NCBI GenBank assembly: GCA_014058105.1
Contig: JACGCM010000560.1
Span: 5,146,001-5,210,000, forward strand
DNA length: 64,000 bases
Direction of reading: 5' to 3'
Source of the DNA: Kingdonia uniflora
Lineage: Eukaryota; Streptophyta; Magnoliopsida; Ranunculales; Circaeasteraceae
Positions 9,889 through 20,146 of this stretch are shown in pieces; the first letter of the stretch is position 1, and each line of letters starts with the position of its first letter. The notes under the pieces were generated by a model. The model did not search any database, was not told the origin of the DNA, and saw only the letters and a list, made by a program, of their open reading frames with translations. The translations under genes and the position numbers were made by a program.

Positions 9889-11397
9889 TTATGGCAAGAG
9901 GGTGGCGAATTTCTCCTGATAGGTAAGCTTGAAACATTCTTTTACACGCTTCCGTTTTCTCTTGAAGAGTCGGCTGTCTATATTGTTGACTTCAATGAAC
10001 ATGACTCTGCAGATGTGTACCTCGGCTGGGTCAGTAGTAGGGGTGGATAGGAATTTGAGGTAAAACCCATCAAGGTAGCTTGGTAGGTATTGGTGCAAAC
10101 GTCATGCTCTGAAGATAAGTTCAAGAGAGCGCTGAAGGGCGACACATTTATTGGTATGATGACAATTGCATTTGTGATTGGCGCAGAAAGATTTGCCTGG
10201 TCGGACTTCGATAGTGAAAGGAATGTGCCAAATGGGGTCTGCCTGTATGTGTGGTAGAAGGGTGTGTGGGGAGTAGTGAGTGTAGGTAAATTAGGCTTCA
10301 GTCGCTTCTTGCACGCTTCAGTATTGTTATCAATCATGGGGAGTTTGCGGCTCTCAGTCTCCTGTGAGACAGGAGCAATCAAGGGTGTGGGGGCCGAGTG
10401 GGTATGTTGTCGAGGTTTATTGGAAGTTACTATTTGTGGAGGCTGGCTCTGCTTGCGGGACTCATGAAGGCGCTCGAGGTCGATATAGCTGTTGACTTTC
10501 GAGAACATTTCTTCTAGTGTTTTGGGTTTGTAGAGAACGAGAAGTTCTTTTACTCGGCTATGATCAGGCAGAGCATTCGAGTAGGCCAAAATATTATTCG
10601 AGCAGTCGAGGTTTCCAATTTTACGAGATTCGTCGAGGAACCTTCGAGTGAAGGCTTCAAGGGTCTCATTGCCAGATATTTTGAAATTGAAAAAAGCGTC
10701 AACTCTGACCTCTCTGTCTTTGTTGAAGGCGAACTGGGCGATGAAAAGTTGTGAAAGTTGCTCAAAGTTACGAATCACGCCATTTGGGAGGTGTGGTACC
10801 ATCAAAGGGGGTTATCAGTAAGGCTCGTTGGAAAAATGCGACATAAAAGATAGTCAGCCGTGGAGTAGAGGCTCAGGGAATTTTAGAATTCGAGGATGTG
10901 GGTTTTAGGGTCTGTATTACAATATTTGCTGAGTTTGGGAGCGCGAAAGTTAGAAGGTATTTCGATGGCCAAAAGTTTAGGGCAAATCGGGTTATAAGGC
11001 GGCTACAGGAGTCTGCAGCTGGACTCGCAGTAACACGGATGACTGGTTGAATTTTATGGTCGAATTCCTGCTGTGTAACGTATGGAGGATAAGGGGGAGA
11101 TTTGTGGAGTCGAAGGTTGTGAGGTCGAGTATGTGGTATAAAGTCAGCATTGTATTCCCTGAGCCGTTCTCGAGCAGGACGGTGTGTAGGCTGTCTGGAG
11201 GAGTGAAGGGTTGAGTCGGAAGAGTCTTCGGTGGGGTGAATCCCAAGGTGGATAGAGCCGGTTTGGGGAATTGTACTGGGAATACCATCGGCCCTAGTAT
11301 TAGCTGGGGGTAACTCAAGGTTTAGAGGGGAGCCAAGGCGGGTGCGGGAAGAAATGCGCGATGGGTCGGGTGCCTGGGATGGATGAGCAGGTTCCAA
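9889..11397 (-). pseudogene. Gypsy gag of the Tat element, frameshifted
   Basis: Gag is the structural particle protein. An open frame (11397-10873) gives a Pro/Arg-rich N-terminal region. A second frame (10805-9978) carries the gag core (VIRNFEQLSQLFIAQF, then ETLEAFTRRFLDE and TLEEMFSKVNSYIDLE). Near 10140-10190 another frame reads CANHKCNCHHTNKC, which matches the cysteine/histidine motif of Tat-type Gag. These pieces need at least two frameshifts to join. The first Met at 11397 may be the original start. Confidence 0.85.
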
Positions 11398-11719
11398 GGG
11401 CTGTAATCTTTGTAGCCCCCGGACAGTGTTACGCAGCTCATCGATTGCTCTATTTTATCGGTTTTCGTCATCCAAACGGCGATTCTGCTCTATTTCTTAT
11501 GCCGAACAATGGTTTTAACATTCTTGATTCAGATGGTTCTGGTGACGCTCCTCTTCCTGAGTGACTTGTTAAGATAGTAATGCTATTTGGGCAGCGAATC
11601 CATCGATGGATTTTCTAGCCTGGGTGGAGTTTGAATGGCGTGTGTCATTGAGGATGATAGGCTGGTGTGGAAAACAAGGGGATGGGGACAAGGGAGGGAG
11701 AGTGGTAAGGTTAGAAGCA

Positions 11720-11733
11720 CAGATGGCGCTAAT
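11720..11733 (-). other. Primer-binding site of the Tat element
   Basis: Read on the minus strand, ATTAGCGCCATCTG follows the 5' LTR directly. It resembles the TTGGCGCCGTCTG site used by many plant gypsy elements, with two changes. It marks 11734-12550 as the 5' LTR. Confidence 0.7.
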
Positions 11734-12550
11734 TGTAGGGAACTAACTCCGTTCAGACGGGGAATTGGTTCTTACAAAGTAAACTCAATCCTCAATCAAA
11801 GGAAGCAAGTAATTGGCCAATGATAAGATAAAACTAAAGGCAAATACTTGCGTAGAGGCCCGAATGTGACTCTCTACGACCTCGGATGTGGATTTTAAAG
11901 ACAGATTATATTGCTGAAGTGTAAATTAGAGGGTTTGAGTACAGGTTTTATGGGTGGTCGAAGGTAAAGATGTAAAGGCTGGAAGAGATCTTTCTAACCC
12001 CCGTCTGGTTTCCCCTCTCCTCTATTTGTAGAAGCATAGAGAGTTGAGTCACCAGGCGTGGGTCCGGTTTACATGATTATGTTGCCAAAAAATCTCGGCG
12101 AGTGACGGACGCCGGTCATATCAGTACTGTTACTGTTGTATTTATTGATGATGGCCCTGAACGGCGCGGTGGTTAGGCTTGTCACTATAGATACACAGGC
12201 CAATCAATGTGCTGTCTTATCTGATGAGGTTGTTGTCTGTCCTATCTTGCTTCAACCGCGTGATAGTGAGGTCGAAGGATATCTGTTATCGGGACGTTAA
12301 TTCATTCTCGAAGTTCTTTCTGGTGACCTGGCTGTCTGTCTTATCATACTTCGACCATATGTAGATATGGTCGAAGGATGTCTACTGCAATGTACTGATC
12401 CGTTCTCGAAGTTTTGTCCAGTGTCGAAGGTTCGTCCCTGGGGGATCTCTGAGGAGCCTTGCTTAGGGGTTGAGAGGGCTTAGATATATTTGAGTAGGCT
12501 ATGAAGTGGGCTTCAGTTGTCTGTTCGAAGGCTACGATTAGGCTACTACA
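11734..12550 (-). repeat. Tat element 5' LTR (right copy)
   Basis: It is 817 bp, TGTAGGGAAC to GGCTACTACA on the + strand, and matches 4616-5434 end to end. It is followed by the second copy of the CTACC target duplication. Confidence 0.9.
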
Positions 12551-12555
12551 CTACC

Positions 12556-12670
12556 AAGCTTCGGCAGCAAAGTAATCTCCACATGTTACAGCTACACTAT
12601 ACTCTTGAACGTAACGTATAACGTTGTTCATTACAATACTAGGATCAAAACGAGCTCTCTACACCGCAAC
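12556..12670 (+). pseudogene. Plant-transposon-type ORF, right half
   Basis: With one CTACC copy removed, the frame entering from 4440-4615 continues here for about 38 codons to a TGA near 12691, with no stop in between. Its content is not recognisable beyond hydrophobic stretches. The continuity supports a pre-insertion coding sequence. Sequence from 12671 to 13005 shows no stable frame. Confidence 0.35.
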
Positions 12671-13005
12671 CAACTCACGGTATATAAATGATATGCAATA
12701 AGTATCCATCTTTCCTCTCATCAAACAGACACAAGCCACACCTTCCTTCTTTTATATATTTCCTCCAAGAGGGGGATACTTCCTAATAAATCCTTCGCAC
12801 CATCTTGGAGTCCATCATCAACGTAATCCTCTAGCTGCGAGTAAAGAAAAGCAACCCAATGGTATTCTCAATCCTCGTCATAAAATTTAGCGCCACCATT
12901 GACGTTCTCGTCGTTTCTCAAGTACTCTCGATAGATATTAAGGTGAATTATGCAAGAGTCGCCTTGGGTAGGTGTATTCAAGAGTCGTGGAAATGAGCAT
13001 GATGA

Positions 13006-13308
13006 TTGGACCCGACAGAACCGGCCATTCCCATCCAGGAAGAGCGCGAGAAAAGTCTGAGCCCAATATTTCCTACCAAAGATGAACTCATCCACATCCA
13101 AGATCCCACTCCCACTCATCACATTATGGGGATTATGTCTTGGGGTTGTGCTGCTCTTCCAAAGCTCCTCAAAATGTACCAAAAATCCATCAAGAACATC
13201 AAAAAGCTTCAAACTGACGTTCTCGTCATCGCCACTCGCCTAGAGATGTTTCTCCAAAAAATATCCCACAACAACAAGGTGAGACCCTCTCAAGCTCTAC
13301 CAACCTGA
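13006..13308 (+). pseudogene. Degenerate ORF of the older element, coiled-coil-like end
   Basis: This 100-residue ORF has an acidic/Pro-rich start and a Lys/Leu heptad-like end (residues about 62-90, LLKMYQKSIKNIKKLQTDVL). It could be the C-terminal part of the plant-transposon-type protein whose start lies at 4440. The minus strand also has an open frame (12868-13212) of similar length, and I cannot exclude that one. Function unknown. Confidence 0.35.
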
Positions 13309-13797
13309 CGTCGTCGATTTATAAGCTCCCGAAGTGACAGTTGAAGCTCATTATTACGTTTGAGTGTTTCAAGATTGACTCTAGTCTTCTTTATGTTTGT
13401 TTTTATATGTTGAGTCTTGAAAATGTCCACGAAAACCCAAAGTGTCATGCATTTTCTTTTCTATTATATGTGTGTCATGTACCCTGTTATTACCAGAATG
13501 TGTTCTCTAGCTCTATCTTAACATTGTGGTACATTATATTTGGTTACTATACATCTAAATATTCGTATAGAAATCGTTTTCATGCTAAAAAGCCAGTAAA
13601 CCCTAATGTTTTCAACTTTTTACTCTCAACTTTAACAATTTCTAGGAACCAAAGCATAAATCATTGGCCAAAATACAAAACTTAAAAGTTGCTACAAATT
13701 GAATGATTATCATCTAACAGATAATAGTGAAGTTGTGACAACACACAATCGGAAATATAACCCTTTTGGGGGATCTTATTGTTAGTTATTGTAGTAT

Positions 13798-14872
13798 GAA
13801 CAAATTTGAGAAAACTCCCCACATTTGTATATTGTTGACATTGACCCTCACATTCGCTTAAACTAGCCTTTCCCCCTATTCTTGCCTAACTCAAACTTCA
13901 AACCTAATTTAACTGGCATTGACTCTGATCTAATATGTAATAAACCATGTTTGCCTTTGAATTAATAAAACTTCCAGAAACTAACAAATTGGAAAGAGAC
14001 AAAGGTGGACACGTGGTGAATAACCAACACTTATTATTTCTTCATTTTTGATCTCATCCCTTAAATCTCTCTCTCTCGATCCCTAATTGTTTCCTCATTG
14101 TTGAAATTATAAATCATCTTCAAAGTTCTCAAATAGTTTTGCCCCGGGCATTAGGATCTCATGAACAACTTCATCAATAATATCTTGAACAATAACATAA
14201 AATATCTTAACAACATCATGTTGTGTTTTAGGTTTTGCAGTGGTTTTGGGTTTAGATCTCTCTCTCCCTCTCTCCTTCTCTCCCTATCTTACATTCATCA
14301 AACACTTAGACCATTTGACCTTCACAAGTTAACATACAGGGGTGTCCCTCCTCTATGGAAAACTCCTATAGATCATACCAATTAGGTCTCTGAATCCAAC
14401 CAAGGAGAACTCTGAGAAGCATTGAGGCAATCCCAACAGGGACAAGGTACTGAACAAACTTCCCTATGTTCCCAATTGTTGATGTTGTAGTTTGAAGATC
14501 AAGCAAAAGCAAAAATAGAGCTCTTTAAACTCCTCCTCGATTCAACCCAAGATATAGCTTCGCGAAGAATGGTTAGTTTCATTTGGATGAAGAAAGAGAT
14601 CCCCATGCAGAGATTTGAACAAAAGATGGTTTTTAAGAACTGTTGAATTGATGGTGAGGTAATGTTATATTGTTTTTAAGCTTTTTCTTTCTAATACGTA
14701 TCTCGGTACAAAAGTGTATAATGGGCCTTTTTAAATTTTGAAATTAGTTTATTGGAGTCAACAGGGTTTGACTAGTCACTCAGGCCAGATTGGGGGTGTA
14801 AAGATAGTTTTAGTGAATGTGGGGGTCAATGTCAAAACAATATCAAAATATGGGAAGTTTTGTCAACTTTGC
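13798..14872. mobile_element. Non-autonomous Mutator-like element (MULE)
   Basis: It is 1,075 bp with long terminal inverted repeats of about 58 bp. The left end begins GAACAAATTTGAGAAAACTC; the right end, reverse-complemented, begins GCAAAGTTGACAAAACTTCC, and both reach a shared GACATTGACC(C/T)(C/T)CACATTC. An 11-bp duplication TATTGTAGTAT flanks it (13787-13797 and 14873-14883). The related repeat at 2793-2803 has a single copy of that site and no insertion. Long inverted repeats with 8-11-bp duplications are characteristic of Mutator-like transposons. No transposase is present. Confidence 0.9.
14109..14250 (-). pseudogene. Possible gene fragment captured by the MULE
   Basis: On the minus strand an open frame of about 47 codons reads through IIDEVVHEILMPGAKLFENF to Asp-Asp-Leu-stop. 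Its composition (acidic, regular hydrophobic spacing) is more protein-like than the surrounding AT-rich DNA. I recognise no family. Mutator-like elements often carry host gene pieces (Pack-MULEs), so capture is plausible, but chance is not excluded. Confidence 0.3.
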
Positions 14873-16421
14873 TATTGTAGTATAGTTTATTTTTATCTTG
14901 GTTTTGCCTAATTATTTCTATAAAACTTCTTAAGTTAATAAATAAACTTAGATCTTTTCAAGAAACTTTGTGCAATATATATAGAATTAACAAGAGTTGC
15001 TGAGACAACTAAATATTTTGTTCAAAATACTAGAAATAATTAGTTGTTTATTTTTATGGGTGAAAATATTAAAATCCATCACGAGATTAAACTCATCCAC
15101 CAGGGCCACCTAGGAGTTTAAAGGCTTATTGTATAGAATAAATGCAATTGCAAGACCTATAAAAGTGGCTTAAATTAACTAGTTTATTTTATTTTAGTCC
15201 GGACGAGCAAAAAAGACATGTTTGGGGGCATTTGATAGGCACATTTATGTACTAAATTTAAGCCCTTTTATCAGGTGCTTATGGCCCTTCTAATTATTAC
15301 CTAGTTATCTCTCTTTCAAATTCTTAACCCTATTGGAGATGATTTGGCAAGAAACGTGCCAAATCTAAGCTAAAATGATAACAAAGCCACTATGAATATC
15401 TCCGGCAGTTCAGTAGATCAAGTTCACTCATAAAAAGGATAGTTGGGATCTCTGAAATTCAAATTCATCACTGAGAAAAGATAATGGCAGGACTGACCTA
15501 CTTTTAGCATCTACAAGACAAGCTGAGGAAACCTTCAAAACATAGCAGACTGCTACCACCCATCGGCTATCGCCGCCGGCCAAGGCCCAAAGCCTAGCGA
15601 TCGTCGTCCATCAAGCAAGAAAAGTCGTATTTTTTCTAAGAATCCCTAAGAGGTCTATTTTGATGAAATGTTCAATGAACGTACAAACAATGCTACTATA
15701 GTAGACTGGGGGGTAGTCAGATATTTTAGAAGCAGGGTTTCTATATTTAATGATCAGTTCTTCCTCTTCAAACCTATTTTTCATTTTTATAGGGTATTGG
15801 AGAGCTTGAGTGCTGAGTTTGTATATCAAATCTTTAATTCTTAATTTAATGATAGTTATTTTAATTTCTTTATTTAATTTTGTTTGTTAAGAAGTTGCAA
15901 GAGTAATTCCCTCAAACTAGATCTGAGAAGAAAGTTCTATAGGTATATGTTAGGATTTTATTGCATGTAATAAGTCTAACCTATAGGCCGTAAATCACTC
16001 ATTAGGGTTGTTCTTCAACTCTCCTAAACCCAACAAGTTAATGGAAGAGGAGAGAAACTCTAACCTGGAGGGAAATCAATTGCCTGAATAAGGGGTTGAT
16101 TTCTCAGTCTACTTAGTAACCTCTAGATGGAGGAATTGCTCTTGACTTTGCAAAAGAAAGGAACAACCCTAGGTCAACACCTAGAGTTTGAGCTTAGACC
16201 TTAAGGGGTTAAGTTCCTTAATTTCCTCTTTACCTAAGATAAGAAAAAGAATACTAAACCCCCCGAATTCGATTTAGATGAGAAAATTCAACTAAAGACC
16301 AAAAACTTAATAATTAAAACCTAATATACTACTATTGGGTAGAATTTAAAGGATTATTTAACCTTAATATTTAAATCACAACACCCAGTTTAAAATAGAT
16401 TTTCGACAAAATAAAACCCTA

Positions 16422-16619
16422 TTTCCTCTAGATTTTAGTTTACCCTAGAAGAATGAACATCTCTATGGATTGACATCCTACTTGCCCTTTACTATATTAA
16501 TTAGTTAAGAAAAATTTTGATTTCCCCTAGATTTTTGTTTACCTTAGAATAACGTACCTCTCCGTGGATTGACACCCTACTTTTCCTTTACTATATTAAT
16601 TAGTTAAATAGGATTTTGA
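16422..16619. repeat. Two-copy 99-bp tandem duplication
   Basis: Two adjacent 99-bp units start TTTCCTCTAGATTTTAGTTT and TTTCCCCTAGATTTTTGTTT and share an end near ATATTAATTAGTTAA. They lie right of the LTR start at 15233 and may be part of that LTR. Sequence 15546-16421 has no recognisable gene. Confidence 0.7.
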
Positions 16620-18511
16620 TTAAACTAACGACGATCTATCATCCCTTATAAGAGTTTCCTTCGTAGGGTACAATCCTAACCATTGTTACTACCTTTACTA
16701 AGCAGTGCGGAATATAAACAATCAACTAAGCCAATGATAATAAAACTAAACTAAAGTTATACTAACTTTTATTTATTTTTATTTTGTATATAAATAATCT
16801 AAATCACGCTGAAAAATAAAAGTTACCTTCAAAAGGCTTCCTTGTTGGGACCTTATGCTTTGTCAAAGCTCGAACCAAAGACTCAACTTCTGCTCAATAG
16901 TGGCAAAGACGCCAATTGATGCATGGGAATTTTTGCTTCAATAAATTCCCGTTACTGTTGTTGTAATTTGGTAAGTGACGTCGAACTACGTCGGGGATCA
17001 GTGTAGTTCATCAGTCTATGAACTAGGGCTTTTGTTTGTTTACTAGAGCTAGTTGAAGATTATATTAAGATGGGAGCAATATCAACTATGACTTCAGGAT
17101 TTTGTATTCCCTACTTGAGCCTTTATTATCAGAATCAAGTCATGGGGTGGTTGCTTCCCAAGCTCTCTTTGAGTACCCTTATAATGGGCCACTACTCGAG
17201 ATTGAATAGAGTCAGAACCCTCCTTATTTAGGAAAGGCTTCCGACCTTCCTTTCTTGGGGCAATACCACACCGTCAGTTATCGGTCTAGAGATAAAATAA
17301 CAATTCAATTTTAAGCTTAGTAGGCTCCAAGACCTTATTGTACCCTAGTGGGTGTTGTAAGAGTCCTGCCACTGTTAAAACTTTGGATCCTTGTTACAAC
17401 CTACCTGGGTCCTCAGATGTGATCCTACTAAGGACTCACACCACTACCTATCAACTAAGTAAGCTAGGATATGACGGGTCTATAAAGAGCACCACCTTCC
17501 AAAGATTGTACCTCAAAAGAGGTTGAGACCCGACTAATCCTCTAGGAATACCCTTTTTAAGTGGCATACCCCAATCAATCATTAGTCCTTACGAGGATGC
17601 TAGAAATAGGGATTAGACTCACTTAAGAGAGCTAATCATCCTAGTCCCTCCCTCAAACCTCAGAGGAGGAGGACTTTCTAAATCTCCATATATTTCCTTT
17701 TATAGAAAGGCGTACTCATATGCCTCTAGGGTCGTAGGGAAGAACACTAGGAATATGGGCTAGAGTCAATAATGAGTACTAACCCTCTGAGACCCTCCCT
17801 CAGAGTCATTGAGTGGAAGACCCAAAGGCGACCCAATAACTAGACTCAGCTAATGGCTACTCAAGTAGAATAGCTTCCTTCCTAGTCATAACTAAGGAGT
17901 TTTTTTGATCAAATGAGGGTTTGTGCCCAAGCAAGACTAAATTAAAACATTTGGCTCTTAAGCAAAGAACTCTCTTATAAATTTTATTCCACTGGGAAAT
18001 GAAGATTACAATTGAGGGGAGGTTTCTTTTATAGCTTAAGGAAACAATACTCTTTTAAAACGTAAACAATATAGGATGAAACAAAATTGAGTTTTTCTTC
18101 TTTCTATACTGCTTTTGACGTACAAAGGGTATATTTGTCATTCAATCAAATCTTGGGGACCAAACAACCCAGATGACCTACGAACGTTGGTCCCCTTAGG
18201 CATGCTAACACGTGATCATGGATTTATTGTAGTCTTTGGTCTTCAACTTTCTTTTGTCATCCTTTGAGCCTATTTTGGATGCAGGATTTGGTTCAAATCT
18301 GGCCATGTCCTCCCGGAACGCGCAAAATTAATTTTAGTCACTCTTGGAGATTGGGAAACTATCTAAATTACTGGAGCTTCTCTCTGACACTTGGTGTAGC
18401 TTGATGCATGATCTCCTGTACTTCAGTACTATTTTGTCTCATCATATTGTCTACAGAATAAAGAATACAAGTAGAAGGCTTGGTTGAGGTCCGTATATTC
18501 TAAATGGTTGG
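16620..18511. other. Unassigned intergenic or old-repeat sequence
   Basis: No open frame longer than about 60 codons and no domain is visible on either strand. The region 17280-17900 is less AT-rich and has a repetitive feel (several CCCTCCCTCA and CTAGTCC motifs), but I could not tie it to an element. Confidence 0.4.
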
Positions 18512-18868
18512 TTGTGTCTTACATTCTTGGAAGAAGGTATTAAGCTTCAACAATCTGGTGTTGTTATTACTTTTAGGGATGATTGTAGTAGGGTTTTTTG
18601 GGGTGCAACCATTTTGCCCCGCCATAAGGTGATAAAGAGATGGTCTGTAATTATAACAATGATTGTTGAAGACAAACATCATACCTACATCCGACAAATC
18701 GATATCGATCCAAATTTTGCAAGATTAATAAAGGGGGTATATGAGACTTTAAATCCAACTCACTCTCTTGGCACCATGGTAGAGTACATTATGAAGATTC
18801 ATGAATTTGGAGATGAGATGCTCATTACCATTAACGAAATGAACTTGCCACTCATTTGTAGGCGCTAA
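18512..18868 (+). CDS. Hypothetical protein, 118 residues
   Basis: This is an uninterrupted ORF ending at a TAA near 18868. The middle (residues about 45-100) contains WSVIITMIVEDKHHTYIRQI and a following acidic, hydrophobic stretch with regular spacing. It has no signal peptide and no clear membrane segment. I recognise no family. The region lies outside any element I could delimit. It may be a captured or decayed exon; no flanking splice sites were convincing. Confidence 0.3.
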   Translation: MCLTFLEEGIKLQQSGVVITFRDDCSRVFWGATILPRHKVIKRWSVIITMIVEDKHHTYIRQIDIDPNFARLIKGVYETLNPTHSLGTMVEYIMKIHEFGDEMLITINEMNLPLICRR

Positions 18869-19273
18869 TGCGACTAAGTAAAGTGATCTTTCTCTACTTT
18901 AAGTTTGTTCTTTATTTTTGAAGATGTACTTTCTTTCCGAGTTCGTAGTTTGTACGTTGAAGTCCTAGTTTGCATGTTGAAGTTGTAATGTTTAATTAAA
19001 ATTTATTTTGCAGTTGTGTCTGTTAAATTAAACCATTCAAAGCCATTTAATTCCTAAAAGAAAATACATTCCAATTTGCCAAAAGAAAAAAAATTACATT
19101 AGGAAAAAAAAATGAAAGTTAACAATATTTGCCACAAGAGATTGCATCAATCTTTATCACTTAAGTCGTCTTCATCACTTAGAGATTGCGCATTAAAAAT
19201 TTGGTGGCATTAAATCTGTAAGCCTACGAAAAAAATAAAAATAAAAATAAATTGCTTCCCTTATTTTGCTCAC
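18869..19273. other. AT-rich spacer
   Basis: Nothing recognisable apart from poly(A) tracts near 19084-19110 and T/A-rich repeats near 19226-19252. Confidence 0.5.
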
Positions 19274-19413
19274 CTTAAAAAAAATTTGTTTCCCTCCCTT
19301 ATACATGGCCACTCTCTTACAGTGGTTGGTTTCCATCCCATTTACTTGGGCAGTCACTTGTGGTAGTCGACCTAAAGGCAACTTATTCCATAAATCTTTC
19401 CCAAAAATTATTT
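19274..19413 (-). pseudogene. Exon-like fragment of an unidentified gene
   Basis: On the minus strand, a TTTCATAG acceptor-like end precedes about 46 open codons with well-structured text (FGKDLWNKLPLGRLPQVTAQ, then MYKGGKQIFFK). A consensus donor, AAG followed by GTGAGC, closes the frame (19268-19273). The combination of protein-like composition and paired splice signals suggests a true exon fragment. I do not recognise the protein. It lies 210 bp outside the left LTR of the Tat element at 19623. Confidence 0.4.
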
Positions 19414-19622
19414 CTATGAAAGTAGCATTTATCTGGTTGCTAAACATAGTTATCAATTCTAAAGGGTCGAAACATTATTTTTGATACTACCGCTCGTAGA
19501 ATAAAATTTTAAAACTCTAGCAAATCACTACCGTATCGTCATATGCTATATTCAAGAGATCAAAACCATAGTTCTACTAAACAAATATATATTCAAAGAA
19601 TAATTAACCTTGAAAATGGAAG

Positions 19623-20082
19623 TGTTAGGATCATATTTTTGTAGAAGTACGCTCCGCAGACCATGAGGCTCCCTGGTCATCGGACGACCTCCCCAGTGAT
19701 AGATAAGCATGTCTTTGGGGAAGCCCACATAATGACCCTTACACCACAGGCAAAAGCAGCTCAAACTGATGAACATTTCATACCAGACCTGTGTGGAAGG
19801 ATAAAACCTAGGACCCCAGATAGGTATCCTAGGAATTATACGTGTCATGTGAACCTGAGCACTTCTAGGTCAAGGCCCTTCCTATAAATAGGGTAAAATG
19901 GTGACCTAAGAATGAACCTTTTTTCAGAACCTCCACTTCCATCTATGAAACCAGAGCAGCTCAAGAAAATGAAGGAGAAAAGGCCCAGAGAGAGTCGAGT
20001 AGTCCCCTTCTCTAGTGAGACTTGTCAAGCCCAAAACTAATAATCATGCATTGTCGTCCTTGAGAAGGCTTCTGGGACTACA
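19623..20082 (+). repeat. Tat element 5' LTR
   Basis: It is 460 bp, starting TGTTAGGATC and ending GGGACTACA. A TATA box (TATAAATA, 19883-19890) lies in the second half, consistent with an LTR promoter reading to the right. It aligns with 37922-38230 up to the region just past the TATA box. Confidence 0.85.
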
Positions 20083-20098
20083 ATTGGCGTTGTCTGTG
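20083..20098 (+). other. Primer-binding site of the second Tat element
   Basis: ATTGGCGTTGTCTGTG follows the LTR directly and matches the plant gypsy TTGGCGCCGTCTGTG site with two transitions. Confidence 0.75.
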
Positions 20099-20146
20099 TC
20101 CTTGCGACTAAGCTTTAGATAATCACGTGAAGATGGTAGTTACCAT

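Larger units (their letters stand above)
4616..12550 (-). mobile_element. Complete Tat-lineage Ty3/gypsy retrotransposon
   Basis: The element is 7,935 bp, minus strand, with LTRs at 4616-5434 and 11734-12550. The 5-bp target duplication CTACC lies at 4611-4615 and 12551-12555. Minus-strand order is 5' LTR, primer-binding site, gag, protease, reverse transcriptase, RNase H, a second (archaeal-type) RNase H, integrase, a non-coding block with an antisense ORF, polypurine tract, 3' LTR. The double RNase H and the antisense ORF are hallmarks of the Tat lineage. Stops, frameshifts and lost catalytic residues show it is inactive. LTRs differ at many sites, so it is not recent. Confidence 0.93.
13695..15545 (+). 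repeat. Old gypsy-type repeat, copy 2, split by a Mutator-like element
   Basis: It matches 2705-3560 in two blocks (13695-13797 and 14873-15545), separated by the insertion at 13798-14872. It carries the same GTTTGGGGG tract (15220-15228) followed by TGATAGGCACATTT at 15233, read as polypurine tract and LTR start. The LTR probably continues to the right, but its end is not visible. Sequence 13309-13694 before it holds no recognisable gene. Confidence 0.6.

Noticed and set aside
4616..12550. Integrated pararetrovirus instead of retrotransposon
   Set aside because: Flanking LTRs, target duplication, integrase and primer site define an LTR retrotransposon; no movement or coat-protein signature is seen.
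12868..13212. Minus-strand 114-codon ORF as a host gene
   Set aside because: It overlaps a plus-strand frame of equal quality inside an old element, and neither matches a known cellular family.
16904..16918. Primer-site-like GGCGTCTTTGCC (minus strand) next to TGATGCATGG, suggesting another LTR element
   Set aside because: No partner LTR, polypurine tract or coding sequence was found on either side.
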